Shown here one piece after another: positions 1-8,344 of a stretch of 64,000 nt of DNA. Each line of letters opens with the position of its first letter. Positions within the stretch are counted from its first letter, which is position 1. Made by a program: the position numbers and the translations under genes. Origin of the DNA: Candidatus Onthovicinus excrementipullorum (lineage in GTDB: Bacteria > Bacillota > Clostridia > Oscillospirales > Acutalibacteraceae); the NCBI GenBank assembly GCA_018712345.1, contig DVHG01000017.1, positions 1 through 64,000 of the forward strand, given 5' to 3'. A model generated the notes under the pieces. That model searched no databases, was not told the origin of the DNA, and saw only the letters and a list, made by a program, of their open reading frames with translations.

Positions 1-41
1 AAAAAACGTGCAATTTGCACAAACGCAAATTGCACGTAAAA
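1..41. terminator. Bidirectional Rho-independent terminator
   Basis: A perfect 13-bp inverted repeat (6-18 with 25-37) with a 6-nt loop is flanked by A runs at 1-6 and T-complement A runs at 38-42, so it ends with U tracts on both strands. It lies just past the stop codon of the minus-strand nitroreductase and probably ends that operon. Confidence 0.85.
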
Positions 42-48
42 ACAGACA

Positions 49-591
49 TCAACCGATGAAATCACAGATCTCCTCCATCGGCCTGCGCTTTTTATTATAA
101 TGCTTTTCCTCACGCGCATATCCGACAGCGATCACGAGCCGGACCGTTTTTTCGGCAGGTATGTTCAGCAGTTGTTTGATTCTGTCTTCATTTAGCCATC
201 CAAGAATACAGGTATTCAGTCCGAGGGACGCGGCTTCATAACAGATATGGGCGGCTGCGATTCCAATATCGATCTGCGCATAACTCTGGCTGTCCATTTT
301 TGCCGCAATGACTGCCTTCAAGATGGCGGGCTCCTCATTGATAACGATCAGGGCACCAGCGTTATCCGCAAATTGATTCATGCCCGATTCCTGAAGACAT
401 TTTGCCGTTTTTAAAATCATTTCCCGGCTCTCGACAACAGTAAAGTGCCACGGCTGACTGTTGCAGGCCGACGGTGCCAGACGGGCGGCCTCAAGGCATT
501 GGATCAGCTTTTCATGCTCGACAGGTTTATCGGGATCATAGTCCCGGCAGCTGTAACGCGCCTGTACCAGGGTCATAAAATCATCGATCAT
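49..591 (-). CDS. Nitroreductase family FMN protein
   Basis: A 180-residue nitroreductase-fold flavoprotein, expected to bind FMN as a homodimer and use NAD(P)H to reduce nitroaromatics, quinones or similar substrates; the true substrate cannot be told. The N-terminal RYSCRDYDP (residues 12-20) and SACNSQPWHF (41-50) are the usual FMN phosphate and ring contacts, and the carboxy end has the VIAVGYARE glycine motif. The length is normal for the short subfamily. The start ATG has AGGAGG at good spacing. It is the last gene of a three-gene minus-strand operon, 1 nt after the MGMT-like gene, and is followed by a strong terminator. Confidence 0.9.
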   Translation of the reverse strand: MIDDFMTLVQARYSCRDYDPDKPVEHEKLIQCLEAARLAPSACNSQPWHFTVVESREMILKTAKCLQESGMNQFADNAGALIVINEEPAILKAVIAAKMDSQSYAQIDIGIAAAHICYEAASLGLNTCILGWLNEDRIKQLLNIPAEKTVRLVIAVGYAREEKHYNKKRRPMEEICDFIG

Positions 592-592
592 A

Positions 593-916
593 TTAATTTC
601 CTCCTTCTGTTTCCGGATGCCAGAGATACTTTTTTAAATCCACCCGGCCCTCGGCAGTAAAAGTTACGCCCTCATTTTGTAAGAGGGCAATCTGCATATT
701 TTCGCCGCCAAATGCAAAAGCGGGCGATACCTCCCCCGCCCGATTCACCACTCGAAAGCACGGAATATGCTCCGGATCCGGATTCACATGCAGGGCGTAG
801 CCCACCACCCGCGCCCAGCGCGGGTTCCCTGCCAACAGGGCAATCTGACCATAAGTGGCTACCTTGCCGGCCGGAATCTTTTTGACGATCTCATAAATCC
901 GTTCAAAAGTACTCAT
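593..916 (-). CDS. Short MGMT/Ada-type alkyltransferase-like protein
   Basis: A 107-residue protein made only of the DNA-binding domain of O6-alkylguanine-DNA alkyltransferases. The helix-turn-helix segment (TYGQIALLAG, about 21-30) and arginine finger region (ARVVGYAL, 35-42) are clear. The active-site motif reads IPCFRVVN (51-58): the acceptor Cys53 is kept, unlike alkyltransferase-like (ATL) proteins with Trp there, but the relay His of the usual PCHRV is Phe. Whether it transfers alkyl groups or only flags damage for repair is open. The start was placed at the internal ATG (MSTFERIY) because that is where the family begins. It sits between TudS and nitroreductase in one operon. Confidence 0.85.
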   Translation of the reverse strand: MSTFERIYEIVKKIPAGKVATYGQIALLAGNPRWARVVGYALHVNPDPEHIPCFRVVNRAGEVSPAFAFGGENMQIALLQNEGVTFTAEGRVDLKKYLWHPETEGGN

Positions 917-930
917 ATTGATCTGCCGCC

Positions 931-1350
931 TCACTCAAATTCATCGGAATCAATTACACGGATTCCGGCATCCCGTACCATGGCGGCAAAAATGCCGCTC
1001 CCCGATATTAGACGCCCGCTGAAGGTGCCGTCGTAGATCTCGCGAACGCCGCAGGTAGGGCTGCGCGACTTGAGGACCGCACACTCCGCACCAAATGCAA
1101 TCAACTGCGCAAGGGCAGCCTCAGCTCCGGCACGGTAAATATCATCCACGTCCAGGCCATCCGCATTTATGGCACGCCCACTGCGCAGTTCCACACATTT
1201 GCGCGGGATGCCGGCCCCGGCCAGCACCTCCGGGCAGACGGGCAGGATTTCCTCACCGGACAGCTTTTCTGCGATCTGTGCCGCATAATTATTTCCGCCG
1301 TTGTACTTGCAGTTTTCCCCGAGCAAACATGCGCTCACTGCAATCTTCAT
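931..1350 (-). CDS. DUF523 / TudS-type thiouracil desulfurase family protein
   Basis: A 139-residue DUF523 (PF04463) protein. Characterised members (TudS) bind a 4Fe-4S cluster through three cysteines and desulfurate 2-thiouracil. Conserved cysteines are seen at SACLLG (Cys8), GENCKY (Cys14) and SPTCG (Cys100), with further cysteines at 39, 52 and 90. The start is the ATG of MKIAVSACLLG; four codons upstream there is an alternative ATG with no better ribosome site. It is the first gene of the TudS, MGMT-like, nitroreductase operon, which suggests protection against damaged or thiolated nucleobases (inference). An unusually long structured leader of about 150 nt lies upstream. Confidence 0.85.
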   Translation of the reverse strand: MKIAVSACLLGENCKYNGGNNYAAQIAEKLSGEEILPVCPEVLAGAGIPRKCVELRSGRAINADGLDVDDIYRAGAEAALAQLIAFGAECAVLKSRSPTCGVREIYDGTFSGRLISGSGIFAAMVRDAGIRVIDSDEFE

Positions 1351-1516
1351 CCGTATGTGCACTCCCTTACCGCCTCATAATATAATGCCATAATTTGGCT
1401 GTGCTGTTGCACAGTATGCGGCGTAGCCGTGGGGCATCAGCCTCGAATTGATGATACAACGTTCTCCGGAACACCCAAAATCTTCGATTTTGTTGGTGTT
1501 CCATGAGGTTATTATA
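1351..1516 (-). promoter_or_regulatory. Promoter and structured leader of the TudS operon
   Basis: On the minus strand a TATAAT (plus 1511-1516) is followed by a leader of about 150 nt. Its main feature is a long hairpin, with arms 1468-1475 and 1495-1502 and an inner 6-bp stem 1476-1481/1487-1492. No good -35 box is seen. The region around the -10 is nearly the same as at the ruvC promoter (see findings). No open reading frame of note is present in this stretch. Confidence 0.45.
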
Positions 1517-1534
1517 CCCACATTCCAATGACAA

Positions 1535-1563
1535 AACCGCCGCAAGCAGCTCTTACGGCGGTT
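1535..1563 (-). terminator. Hairpin terminator, minus strand
   Basis: Perfect stem 1535-1542 with 1556-1563 followed on the minus strand by TTTTGTC. It lies between the tRNA-Gly terminator and the TudS promoter and would insulate the TudS operon. Confidence 0.55.
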
Positions 1564-1612
1564 CTTTGATGATCGGCACATGGCTCCCGCCAAAATAATT
1601 TTCCGAAAATAA

Positions 1613-1645
1613 GAAAAACCGCCGCGGACGATGATGTTCGCGGCG
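1613..1645 (-). terminator. Terminator of tRNA-Gly
   Basis: GC-rich stem 1620-1628 with 1637-1645 (seven Watson-Crick GC pairs, one GU, one AU), followed on the minus strand by TTTTTCTT. It starts 4 nt after the tRNA 3' end. Confidence 0.8.
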
Positions 1646-1648
1646 ACA

Positions 1649-1722
1649 TGGAGCGGGTGATGGGAATCGAACCCACACAACCAGCTTGGAAGGCTGGGAT
1701 TCTGCCATTGAACTACACCCGC
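1649..1722 (-). tRNA. tRNA-Gly (anticodon TCC)
   Basis: A complete 74-nt cloverleaf on the minus strand. The acceptor stem GCGGGTG pairs with CACCCGC, followed by T and an encoded CCA. The anticodon arm CCAGC-CTTCCAA-GCTGG carries TCC, which reads GGA and GGG glycine codons. The T-loop GTTCGATTC is canonical. It is a single-gene transcript with its own promoter and terminator. Confidence 0.97.
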
Positions 1723-1746
1723 AAATCCTGCTCAGCGGCGTTAAAT

Positions 1747-1776
1747 AGTATATCATATCAAACACCGCTGTGTCAA
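1747..1776 (-). promoter_or_regulatory. Promoter of tRNA-Gly
   Basis: On the minus strand a consensus -35 TTGACA (plus 1771-1776) and -10 TATACT (1747-1752) are separated by 18 bp, about 25 bp upstream of the tRNA 5' end. Confidence 0.8.
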
Positions 1777-1780
1777 GGAC

Positions 1781-4084
1781 TTATTCCGTGCAGATTGTCA
1801 GTTCCTCATCGTCCTGAATGCGGATCCGGGACACCGGCTGCTCATAGGAATTAACCAGAATCACGGCGATCCGGTTCTCAATGCTGCGACGGATCAGATT
1901 GCTCAGCTCACGCGCGCCGCGCTTGCCCGAGATGGCGCGATGTGCCAGAATGGCGGGGACGCCCGCCGCCCAATCCAGACGGATCCCCTTATCGGCAAGC
2001 GGCTGGACCAGCTCATTGAGCATCAGCTCGGCGATCTTCGTGAAGTCCTCCTCATTGAGCGGACGGAAAACGATAATCTCATCCACGCGGCCCAGGAATT
2101 CGGGGCGCAGGAATTCGGAGAGCGCCTTCATCGCCTTTTCCTTGGAGGCGTCTTGCGTACTCTTGTTAAACCCGAGTGCATTCTCGCGATTGTCACTGCC
2201 GGCATTGGAGGTCATGATGATGACCGTGTTTTCAAAATTGGCCACCCTGCCCTGCGCGTCGGTGATTCTGCCCTCGTCCAGAATCTGGAGCAGTATATTC
2301 ATCACGTCGGGATGGGCCTTTTCAATCTCATCAAAAAGGATCACCGAATAGGGCTTGCGGCGCACTTTCTCCGTGAGCTGGCCCGCCTCGTCATAGCCGA
2401 CATATCCGGGCGGAGAACCAATAATACGGGAGACACTGTGCTTCTCCATGAATTCCGACATATCCAAGCGGATCATAGTCTCCGGTGTGTCGAACAGCTC
2501 CATAGAGAGCTGCTTGACGAGTTCGGTCTTCCCGACGCCGGTCGGCCCCACGAAGATGAAGGATGCCGGACGGCGGCGCGGACTGATCTGGACACGGCTG
2601 CGGCGAATAGCCGCCGCGACCGAATCAACCGCCTCATCCTGCCCGATGATCCGCTTCTTCAGTCGGACATCGAGATCGCGCAGCTTACGCATATCTCCCT
2701 CCGCAACCTTGCTGGCGGGGATGCCGGTCCAGAGCTCAACCACGTGGGCAAGATCATCCTGAGTGACGTTATTATGCGAGGCCGCCTCCTGCAATTCGGG
2801 CAGCCGGTTCTGCTCGGAGAGGATTTCGGATTTAAGCCGGGCAATTTCCTCATAGTTGGGATTCTCCGTTTCAGCCTCCAATTCTTCGAGCTGCTGATTA
2901 TACTCACCGATGCGACGCTGTGTGATTTCAGCCTCGCTGATCGCGGGATTTCGTAGATTGGCACAGGTGCACGCCTCATCCAAAAGGTCGATTGCCTTAT
3001 CGGGCAGGAATCGGTCATTGATATAGCGCTCAGAGAGCTCGACAGCGCGATGGACCAGCGCGTCGGAAATCTGGACATGGTGGTAGTTTTCATAATAGGA
3101 TTTAATGCCCAAGAGCATCTTATAGGTGTCCTCAATCGACGGCTCATCGACCTTTACCGGCTGGAAACGGCGTTCAAGCGCCGCATCCTTTTCAATATTT
3201 TTACGGTATTCATTAAAAGTAGTCGCGCCGATCACCTGAATCTCCCCGCGGGAGAGCGCCGGCTTCAGGATATTTGCGGCATTCATGGAGCCCTCGGCAT
3301 CTCCGGTGCCGACGAGGTTGTGGACCTCGTCAATGAAGAGGATAATATTCCCCTCCTGCTTGACCTCATCCACAAGCCCCTTGATACGGCTCTCAAACTG
3401 CCCGCGGAACTGCGTGCCCGCAACAAGGGCCGTCAGATCAAGCAAATGCAGTTCTTTATCGGCCAGACGTGCCGGGACATCGCCGGCAGCCATCTTCAGC
3501 GCAAGGCCCTCGGCAATCGCCGTCTTGCCGACGCCGGGCTCACCGATCAGGCAGGGATTGTTCTTCGTGCGGCGGCAAAGAATCTGCTCAACGCGATAGA
3601 TCTCCTTATCACGCCCAATGATCCGATCAATCTCCCCGTTGCGTGCGCGGCGCGTCAGATCAGTGCAGTACATATCCAAATATTTGCGCTTTTTATCCTT
3701 CTTCTTTTTGGTGCGCGTCTGTCCGCCGGAAGCCTTCCCCTCTCTGTTCTCCGGAACAGCCGGTGTCTGCCCGTTCGGCTTATCAAGCTGTTCGGAGCCG
3801 TCCATTTTTACAAGCCCCTGCATAAAGGGCATTACGGGCGCTCCTCCCTGCTCAAAGTCCTCATCGCCGTCCTGCATGTCAAACATGGCGTTGAGCTGCT
3901 CGGTGGCGTTTTCCATATCATCTTCCGTGATCCCCATGCTCTGCATCATCTGTTTAATAGGACCGATGTTCAGCTCCATGGCACACTTGAGGCAAAGCCC
4001 CTCGGGCTCCGATTTCCCGTCCGGGCGCGAGATGAAGATCATCGCCGGATTCTTTTTGCATCTGGAACAAAGTACTTTTTTCAT
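1781..4084 (-). CDS. Clp protease ATP-binding subunit, ClpE-like with N-terminal zinc finger
   Basis: A 767-residue Hsp100/Clp AAA+ unfoldase with two ATPase modules, expected to hand substrates to ClpP. The N-terminus is not the usual Clp-N repeat but a small four-cysteine module (Cys6, Cys9, Cys31, Cys34), as in ClpE. A charged linker follows (about 95-135), then AAA-1 with Walker A GEPGVGKT (181-188) and Walker B LFIDEVHN. A middle coiled-coil-like segment leads to AAA-2 (GPTGVGKT; VILFDEIEKAHPDV) and the D2-small domain. The start is the ATG of MKKVLCSRC, with GGGAG upstream; the frame is open further upstream but has no homology. No clear CtsR operator was seen in the 90 nt before the gene. 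It follows pgsA on the same strand. Confidence 0.9.
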   Translation of the reverse strand: MKKVLCSRCKKNPAMIFISRPDGKSEPEGLCLKCAMELNIGPIKQMMQSMGITEDDMENATEQLNAMFDMQDGDEDFEQGGAPVMPFMQGLVKMDGSEQLDKPNGQTPAVPENREGKASGGQTRTKKKKDKKRKYLDMYCTDLTRRARNGEIDRIIGRDKEIYRVEQILCRRTKNNPCLIGEPGVGKTAIAEGLALKMAAGDVPARLADKELHLLDLTALVAGTQFRGQFESRIKGLVDEVKQEGNIILFIDEVHNLVGTGDAEGSMNAANILKPALSRGEIQVIGATTFNEYRKNIEKDAALERRFQPVKVDEPSIEDTYKMLLGIKSYYENYHHVQISDALVHRAVELSERYINDRFLPDKAIDLLDEACTCANLRNPAISEAEITQRRIGEYNQQLEELEAETENPNYEEIARLKSEILSEQNRLPELQEAASHNNVTQDDLAHVVELWTGIPASKVAEGDMRKLRDLDVRLKKRIIGQDEAVDSVAAAIRRSRVQISPRRRPASFIFVGPTGVGKTELVKQLSMELFDTPETMIRLDMSEFMEKHSVSRIIGSPPGYVGYDEAGQLTEKVRRKPYSVILFDEIEKAHPDVMNILLQILDEGRITDAQGRVANFENTVIIMTSNAGSDNRENALGFNKSTQDASKEKAMKALSEFLRPEFLGRVDEIIVFRPLNEEDFTKIAELMLNELVQPLADKGIRLDWAAGVPAILAHRAISGKRGARELSNLIRRSIENRIAVILVNSYEQPVSRIRIQDDEELTICTE

Positions 4085-4175
4085 TCGTTCAAGAACTCCC
4101 TTGGCATGCAGCGCCAAACGGCGATCAGACAACATGCCGATATTAATTAATTGAATTCATTTTACCGCGGAAAAG

Positions 4176-4820
4176 CTATTTCTTTTCATCTTCAACTTTT
4201 TTCAGATCCTCATAATTGACCACATGATATTTAATTTGCTTGAAAAATCCTGGGACATAGCTAAGCAGCGCAATCAGCGTCAGGATAGCAGAGATCACGA
4301 CCAGTACCATGATAAACCACTCCGGCATCGTCCACCACTCGTGGAAGGCGCCGAATCCGGGGGCGAAGGCGATGATCAGCAGCATGACACCGTAAAAAGC
4401 AAAGGTTGCCACTTTACCATAGATCTCCGCTGCGCTGGGGCGCAGCCCTTTGGCAAGCATGAATGCTCCGCCAAGGACCATGATCCCCTCTTTAACCAAG
4501 AAAAAGAGAAATACCCAGCTGAAAGCCTGCATTGCGGAGCTTGAGGACTTACGAAATTCCAGAAAGAGCATTACGGCAATGGTGATCTGTGTAAATTTGT
4601 CCGCCACAGGATCAAGAACCTTGCCCAAGGCGCTGACCTGATTGAAACGCCGGGCGATCTTTCCATCCAAAAAATCGCTCAGCCCGGAGAGAAACAGCAC
4701 GAACACCGCCCACAGATATTCCCCATCATAGAACAGGACGGCAAAAACGGGAATCAGCAGGATCCGAATCACTGAAAGGAGATTCGGAACCGTCCAGCAG
4801 CCTTTAAACAACTCTTTCAA
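4176..4820 (-). CDS. pgsA: CDP-alcohol phosphatidyltransferase (PgsA-like)
   Basis: A 214-residue integral membrane enzyme of the CDP-alcohol phosphatidyltransferase family, probably CDP-diacylglycerol-glycerol-3-phosphate phosphatidyltransferase, which makes phosphatidylglycerol phosphate. The signature D-G-x2-A-R-x8-G-x3-D-x3-D is seen as DGKIARRF...GKVLDPVADK near residues 50-72. About five membrane segments are predicted by eye. The start is probably TTG at 4820, because the GAGGGG site is 8 nt upstream; a GTG three codons earlier touches the same site. It lies between cvpA and the Clp ATPase. Other CDP-alcohol transferases cannot be excluded. Confidence 0.8.
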   Translation of the reverse strand: MKELFKGCWTVPNLLSVIRILLIPVFAVLFYDGEYLWAVFVLFLSGLSDFLDGKIARRFNQVSALGKVLDPVADKFTQITIAVMLFLEFRKSSSSAMQAFSWVFLFFLVKEGIMVLGGAFMLAKGLRPSAAEIYGKVATFAFYGVMLLIIAFAPGFGAFHEWWTMPEWFIMVLVVISAILTLIALLSYVPGFFKQIKYHVVNYEDLKKVEDEKK

Positions 4821-4838
4821 CGAAAACACCCCTCTATT

Positions 4839-5591
4839 TTAAAACAGCGTCCCAATTGGATTATAGGGATCTAACAGCGCGATCACACGGGAGTCCGATA
4901 CCCCTTGCGCCGCCGAGGAACCCGGATCAAAGAACAGTGCGACGACTGCTTCAATCAGAAAGCTGACCAGCACGACGGCAATTAGCCCTTTCACCGCGCC
5001 GAGTATGCCGCCCAGGATCCGGTTTGCGGTCCCCAGAACAGGCAGATCAAAAAAGCGGTCTATCAGGCAGATCAACAGCCTGAAAATGATATACAGCAGC
5101 AGAAACGCGACGATCACAACAATGACCTTGCACACGGCTGTGACGAGCGGCGCAATGACACTCCCCTCTATATTCTGTGCAATATCCGCACCACTGTAAT
5201 CATAGGATGAAATCTGCGCCTGAATTTCATTCAGATTAATCCCGAAACTGGCGGCCATATTTCGGACAAAATCGGGCAGGGATTCCATAGCTGATTGGGC
5301 CTGCTGCGCCGCACTGATTGCCGTTCCCTCATCGGGCAGGTTGGACTGAATGGCCGCAGCGATGGATTCAGAAAAAAATTTGTCATAGATAAGCGGCGCC
5401 AGATAGCTGCCAAGTTTTACGGCCAGAAAACCGGCCAGTACCAGCGCGATGATACCGAGTACCGTCCGTACGGCGCCCTTGTACACCCCGAGGCAGATCA
5501 TCAGTACAAAGATCAGGACCAGACAGATGTCAAAGACCAATCCCAAACGACCATCTCCGATTGACAGTTTTTTCAATCGCCGGCGCGCCAT
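4839..5591 (-). CDS. CvpA family membrane protein
   Basis: A roughly 250-residue protein with four hydrophobic segments, the first at about residues 16-60. A polar central region (about 80-130) is predicted outside the membrane. The layout matches the CvpA family (PF02674), first linked to colicin V production; its biochemical role remains unclear. The start is uncertain. The ATG at 5591 (MARRRLKK) is chosen because the promoter just upstream would start transcription near 5618, past the earlier TTG. No strong ribosome site is seen there. The gene lies between DUF5711 and pgsA and has its own promoter. Confidence 0.75.
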   Translation of the reverse strand: MARRRLKKLSIGDGRLGLVFDICLVLIFVLMICLGVYKGAVRTVLGIIALVLAGFLAVKLGSYLAPLIYDKFFSESIAAAIQSNLPDEGTAISAAQQAQSAMESLPDFVRNMAASFGINLNEIQAQISSYDYSGADIAQNIEGSVIAPLVTAVCKVIVVIVAFLLLYIIFRLLICLIDRFFDLPVLGTANRILGGILGAVKGLIAVVLVSFLIEAVVALFFDPGSSAAQGVSDSRVIALLDPYNPIGTLF

Positions 5592-5623
5592 GCCGCAACA
5601 TGACAATGCTCCGCGATTCAAAT

Positions 5624-5652
5624 ATTATATCATATCTTTCTCGCACAGACAA
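5624..5652 (-). promoter_or_regulatory. Promoter of cvpA-pgsA
   Basis: Minus-strand TTGTCT (plus 5647-5652) and TATAAT (5624-5629) with a 17-bp spacer, just upstream of cvpA. It may also drive pgsA and the Clp gene. Confidence 0.65.
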
Positions 5653-5674
5653 CGAACAAACTGTTAATTCTATA

Positions 5675-6766
5675 TCAAAATTTTTGAATTTCCTCCGGCG
5701 TGAGCACATAGACATGATTCCCATCTGCCAGGATTTTAAGGGAATTGCTCTGTGTATTTACCTGTTCGGGAGATGCCTTACTCCCGGAGAGCGGATAACG
5801 CAGAAGCTGATCCTCATAGAGTACAAAAGCGGAAGAACTACTGGCAGACAGTGCAAGCGATCCGCTGTCGATCTGGACCTCCATGTGGACCTTGCCATCA
5901 TTTCCATATACATATAAGTAGTCTTTCCCATCACTGATCTTGGTCAGAATCAGCGCGGTATCCCCGCCGCCCGCATCGGAGATGCCGGAGACCGCACCAT
6001 ACTCAAACTGCTCCTGCCAGGCAAGTGTATCCCGACCGGAAATTGCGCTGATGGAGCGATCCGTGACTACGATGATATCCGAATTTCCGTCAAAACGGAG
6101 GTTTAGCACCATTTCACCGTCATAGCGGTTGGTAAAGAGTGCGTCAGTGGCCTTTGTGTCAAATACCGATACCTCGGAATAATAATCGCCGCCCGCGTTG
6201 TTTACAACGGCTACGGCGACATACCGTCCGTTTGGGGAGACCGCCACGCGGGAAATATAGGAGGACGTTTGCCAGACAAAGATCTCATTGATGAGGTTTG
6301 TATCGTAAACAGTCAGTCTGCTGGTCGTACTGTTCGACAGGGTGGCGACAGCCGCCTTCCCATCGCCGAAGCCACCCGTCAGGATCTGCTCCTGAATCTC
6401 CTTGGAACAGATCTCGCCGCTGCGTCCGCAAATTTTCATCCTTGTCCCGCCGCGCTCATAGATCAGCACACGGTTGCCGGACGGGACCAGAACCGGGGAG
6501 GAATAGTTGAGCTCCAGCATATACCGCTCATTGCCGGAGGAGTCATACATTCGCAGGGAGGCATCCTCTGCCACGGCGACGCTTCCACCAACCATCTCCA
6601 TCTGCTGTACGGCCATGCCGCTGACCTTAACTGGAAAGCCTCCCCCTCCGCCGGATGGGATAAACCGCGCCGCCAGCACAGCCGAGGCTACGATGACCGC
6701 GGCTAAAATCACCAATATGACGGCGGTCTTCAGGCGTCTGTTCTTTCTTCCGCTCCGCTGGGACAT
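5675..6766 (-). CDS. DUF5711 family membrane-anchored beta-propeller-like protein
   Basis: A 363-residue protein with a basic N-terminus, one membrane anchor (about 14-34), a glycine run, and a long outside domain. That domain contains repeated strands such as RVAVSPNGRYVAVAVV and LRMYDSSGNERYML, typical of WD40/YVTN-like propellers. It matches the DUF5711 family of Clostridia; no function is known. The start is firm: AAGGAGG lies 6 nt before the ATG. It overlaps the 3' end of truA by 37 nt, which indicates translational coupling. Confidence 0.75.
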   Translation of the reverse strand: MSQRSGRKNRRLKTAVILVILAAVIVASAVLAARFIPSGGGGGFPVKVSGMAVQQMEMVGGSVAVAEDASLRMYDSSGNERYMLELNYSSPVLVPSGNRVLIYERGGTRMKICGRSGEICSKEIQEQILTGGFGDGKAAVATLSNSTTSRLTVYDTNLINEIFVWQTSSYISRVAVSPNGRYVAVAVVNNAGGDYYSEVSVFDTKATDALFTNRYDGEMVLNLRFDGNSDIIVVTDRSISAISGRDTLAWQEQFEYGAVSGISDAGGGDTALILTKISDGKDYLYVYGNDGKVHMEVQIDSGSLALSASSSSAFVLYEDQLLRYPLSGSKASPEQVNTQSNSLKILADGNHVYVLTPEEIQKF

Positions 6767-7512
6767 AGGACTCCCTCCTTATAAAAAACACGGTTCAGAT
6801 AAAGCCCACGCGCGGGCACGGTATACCCGGCATCCTCACGGCTGCCTCCCTCAACGATGTCTGGCAGCCGGCTAAATGCGATCTTTCCGTTGGAGATATA
6901 GATCAGTGTTCCCGCCATAATACGTACCATATTGTACAGAAAGCCATCCGCACTGACATAAAAACAGACCAGATCCCCCTCCCGGACAACCCGGGCGTCC
7001 GTTATGGTGCGTACCGTGGTATGGGCCGAGCTGCCGGAAGCGCAGAACGCACTGAAATCATGCCTGCCGATCAAACATTTGGCCGCACGGTCCATCAGGG
7101 CATCGTCAAGCGGGTAGTTGATATGCAGCGCCCGGGCATTAAAAAAAGGGTTGCGGATCCGCCCGTTCCATATCTGATAGACATATTCCTTCCCGGCGCA
7201 GCTGAAACGCGCGTGGAAATCCTCCGGAGCAGTCCGGCATTCAAGCACGGCGATATCATCCGGGAGATAAAAATTCATTGCGGCGCGCATTTTAGAGAGA
7301 TCCATCTGTTTTTTTGCATGGAAATTACAGATAAACTCGTTTGCATGGACACCTGCATCCGTCCGCGAGCAGCCGGAGGCGCGGACAGCCTCCCCAAAGA
7401 GAGGGGCGGCCGCGCGCTCAATCTCCCCCTGCACTGTACGGTCGTGCTCCTGAAGCTGCCAGCCGTGATAATTCGTTCCATCAAAGCTTAGACGTAAAAG
7501 ATAATTGGGCAT
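6730..7512 (-). CDS. truA: tRNA pseudouridine(38-40) synthase TruA
   Basis: A 260-residue TruA, which converts uridines 38-40 in the tRNA anticodon arm to pseudouridine. The catalytic motif GCSRTDAGVHA places the nucleophile at Asp52. The N-terminus LRLSFDGTNYHGWQ (6-19) and a later YMVRIM-type motif (FLYNMVRIMAG) are also typical. A GGAGG ribosome site precedes the ATG. It follows ecfT by 16 nt; an EcfT-EcfA-TruA order is common in Firmicutes. Confidence 0.95.
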   Translation of the reverse strand: MPNYLLRLSFDGTNYHGWQLQEHDRTVQGEIERAAAPLFGEAVRASGCSRTDAGVHANEFICNFHAKKQMDLSKMRAAMNFYLPDDIAVLECRTAPEDFHARFSCAGKEYVYQIWNGRIRNPFFNARALHINYPLDDALMDRAAKCLIGRHDFSAFCASGSSAHTTVRTITDARVVREGDLVCFYVSADGFLYNMVRIMAGTLIYISNGKIAFSRLPDIVEGGSREDAGYTVPARGLYLNRVFYKEGVLCPSGAEERTDA

Positions 7513-7528
7513 TCTTTCCCTCCGGCGG

Positions 7529-8344
7529 TCAAGTTAAATCGGGGACATAGATGTTCAGCAGGATGATCCCTGTCAACAGGAGGCATACGGCGATCAGTGC
7601 TCCCAGATCACGCCAGGCAAATTTCATCGTCTGCATGCGTGTGCGCCCATGATCCCCATCGTAGCATCGGCACTCCATGGCAAAGGCCAGATCGCCAGCC
7701 CTGCGGAATGAGGAGATGAACAGCGGGATCAGAACGGGGACAAGTGCCTTGGCGCGCTTAATCAGGTTCCCGCTCTCCATATCGGCCCCGCGCGCCTTCT
7801 GTGCATTCATAATCCGCTCGATCTCCTCTACCAGCGTCGGTATAAAGCGCAGTGCGATTGTCATCATCATGGCAATTGAGTGCACGGGGACCTTAATGAC
7901 CTTCAGCGGGGACATCAGGCGCTCCAGAGCATCCGTGAGCTGTGTGGGTGACGTGGTATAGGTCAGCAGTGAGCTGGATACAATCAGCAGAATAATCCGA
8001 ATGGCCATAAAGACAGCCGTTTCAATCCCCTTGTCCGTAATTTTAATAACCCAGAAGGAGAGCAGCACGCGCCCGTCATCCGTATAGAGGAGATTGAGCA
8101 CTGCGGTAAAAATTACGATGATTACGATGGGTTTGACACTCTTGAGGACGATCTTAAGCGGGATCCGTGAGAGTAGATTGACCGCTGCAACAAAGGCGAT
8201 CATCAACAGTAAGGAAAAAATATTCTGACAGAAGAAAACAATCACGATCAGCGCCATTGTCAGGAGGACTTTTGTACGCGGATCCAGCCGATGTACAATA
8301 CTCCTGCCGGGGAAGAACTGGCCGAGTGTAATATCTTTAATCAC
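7529..8344 (-). CDS. ecfT: ECF transporter transmembrane protein EcfT
   Basis: A 271-residue membrane component of the energy-coupling factor module that joins substrate-specific S components to the two ATPases for vitamin or metal uptake. It has several hydrophobic segments. The family's cytoplasmic coupling motifs with Ala-Arg-Gly are visible as AQKARGADME and AFAMECRCYDG. The start is GTG, overlapping the ecfA2 stop by 4 nt, with GGAGGG upstream. No S component is encoded nearby, as expected for a shared (group II) module. Confidence 0.93.
   Translation of the reverse strand: MIKDITLGQFFPGRSIVHRLDPRTKVLLTMALIVIVFFCQNIFSLLLMIAFVAAVNLLSRIPLKIVLKSVKPIVIIVIFTAVLNLLYTDDGRVLLSFWVIKITDKGIETAVFMAIRIILLIVSSSLLTYTTSPTQLTDALERLMSPLKVIKVPVHSIAMMMTIALRFIPTLVEEIERIMNAQKARGADMESGNLIKRAKALVPVLIPLFISSFRRAGDLAFAMECRCYDGDHGRTRMQTMKFAWRDLGALIAVCLLLTGIILLNIYVPDLT

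Noticed and set aside
1375..1765. Short open frames over the tRNA-Gly region as genes
   Set aside because: They run across the tRNA, its promoter and terminators, and have no ribosome site or homology.
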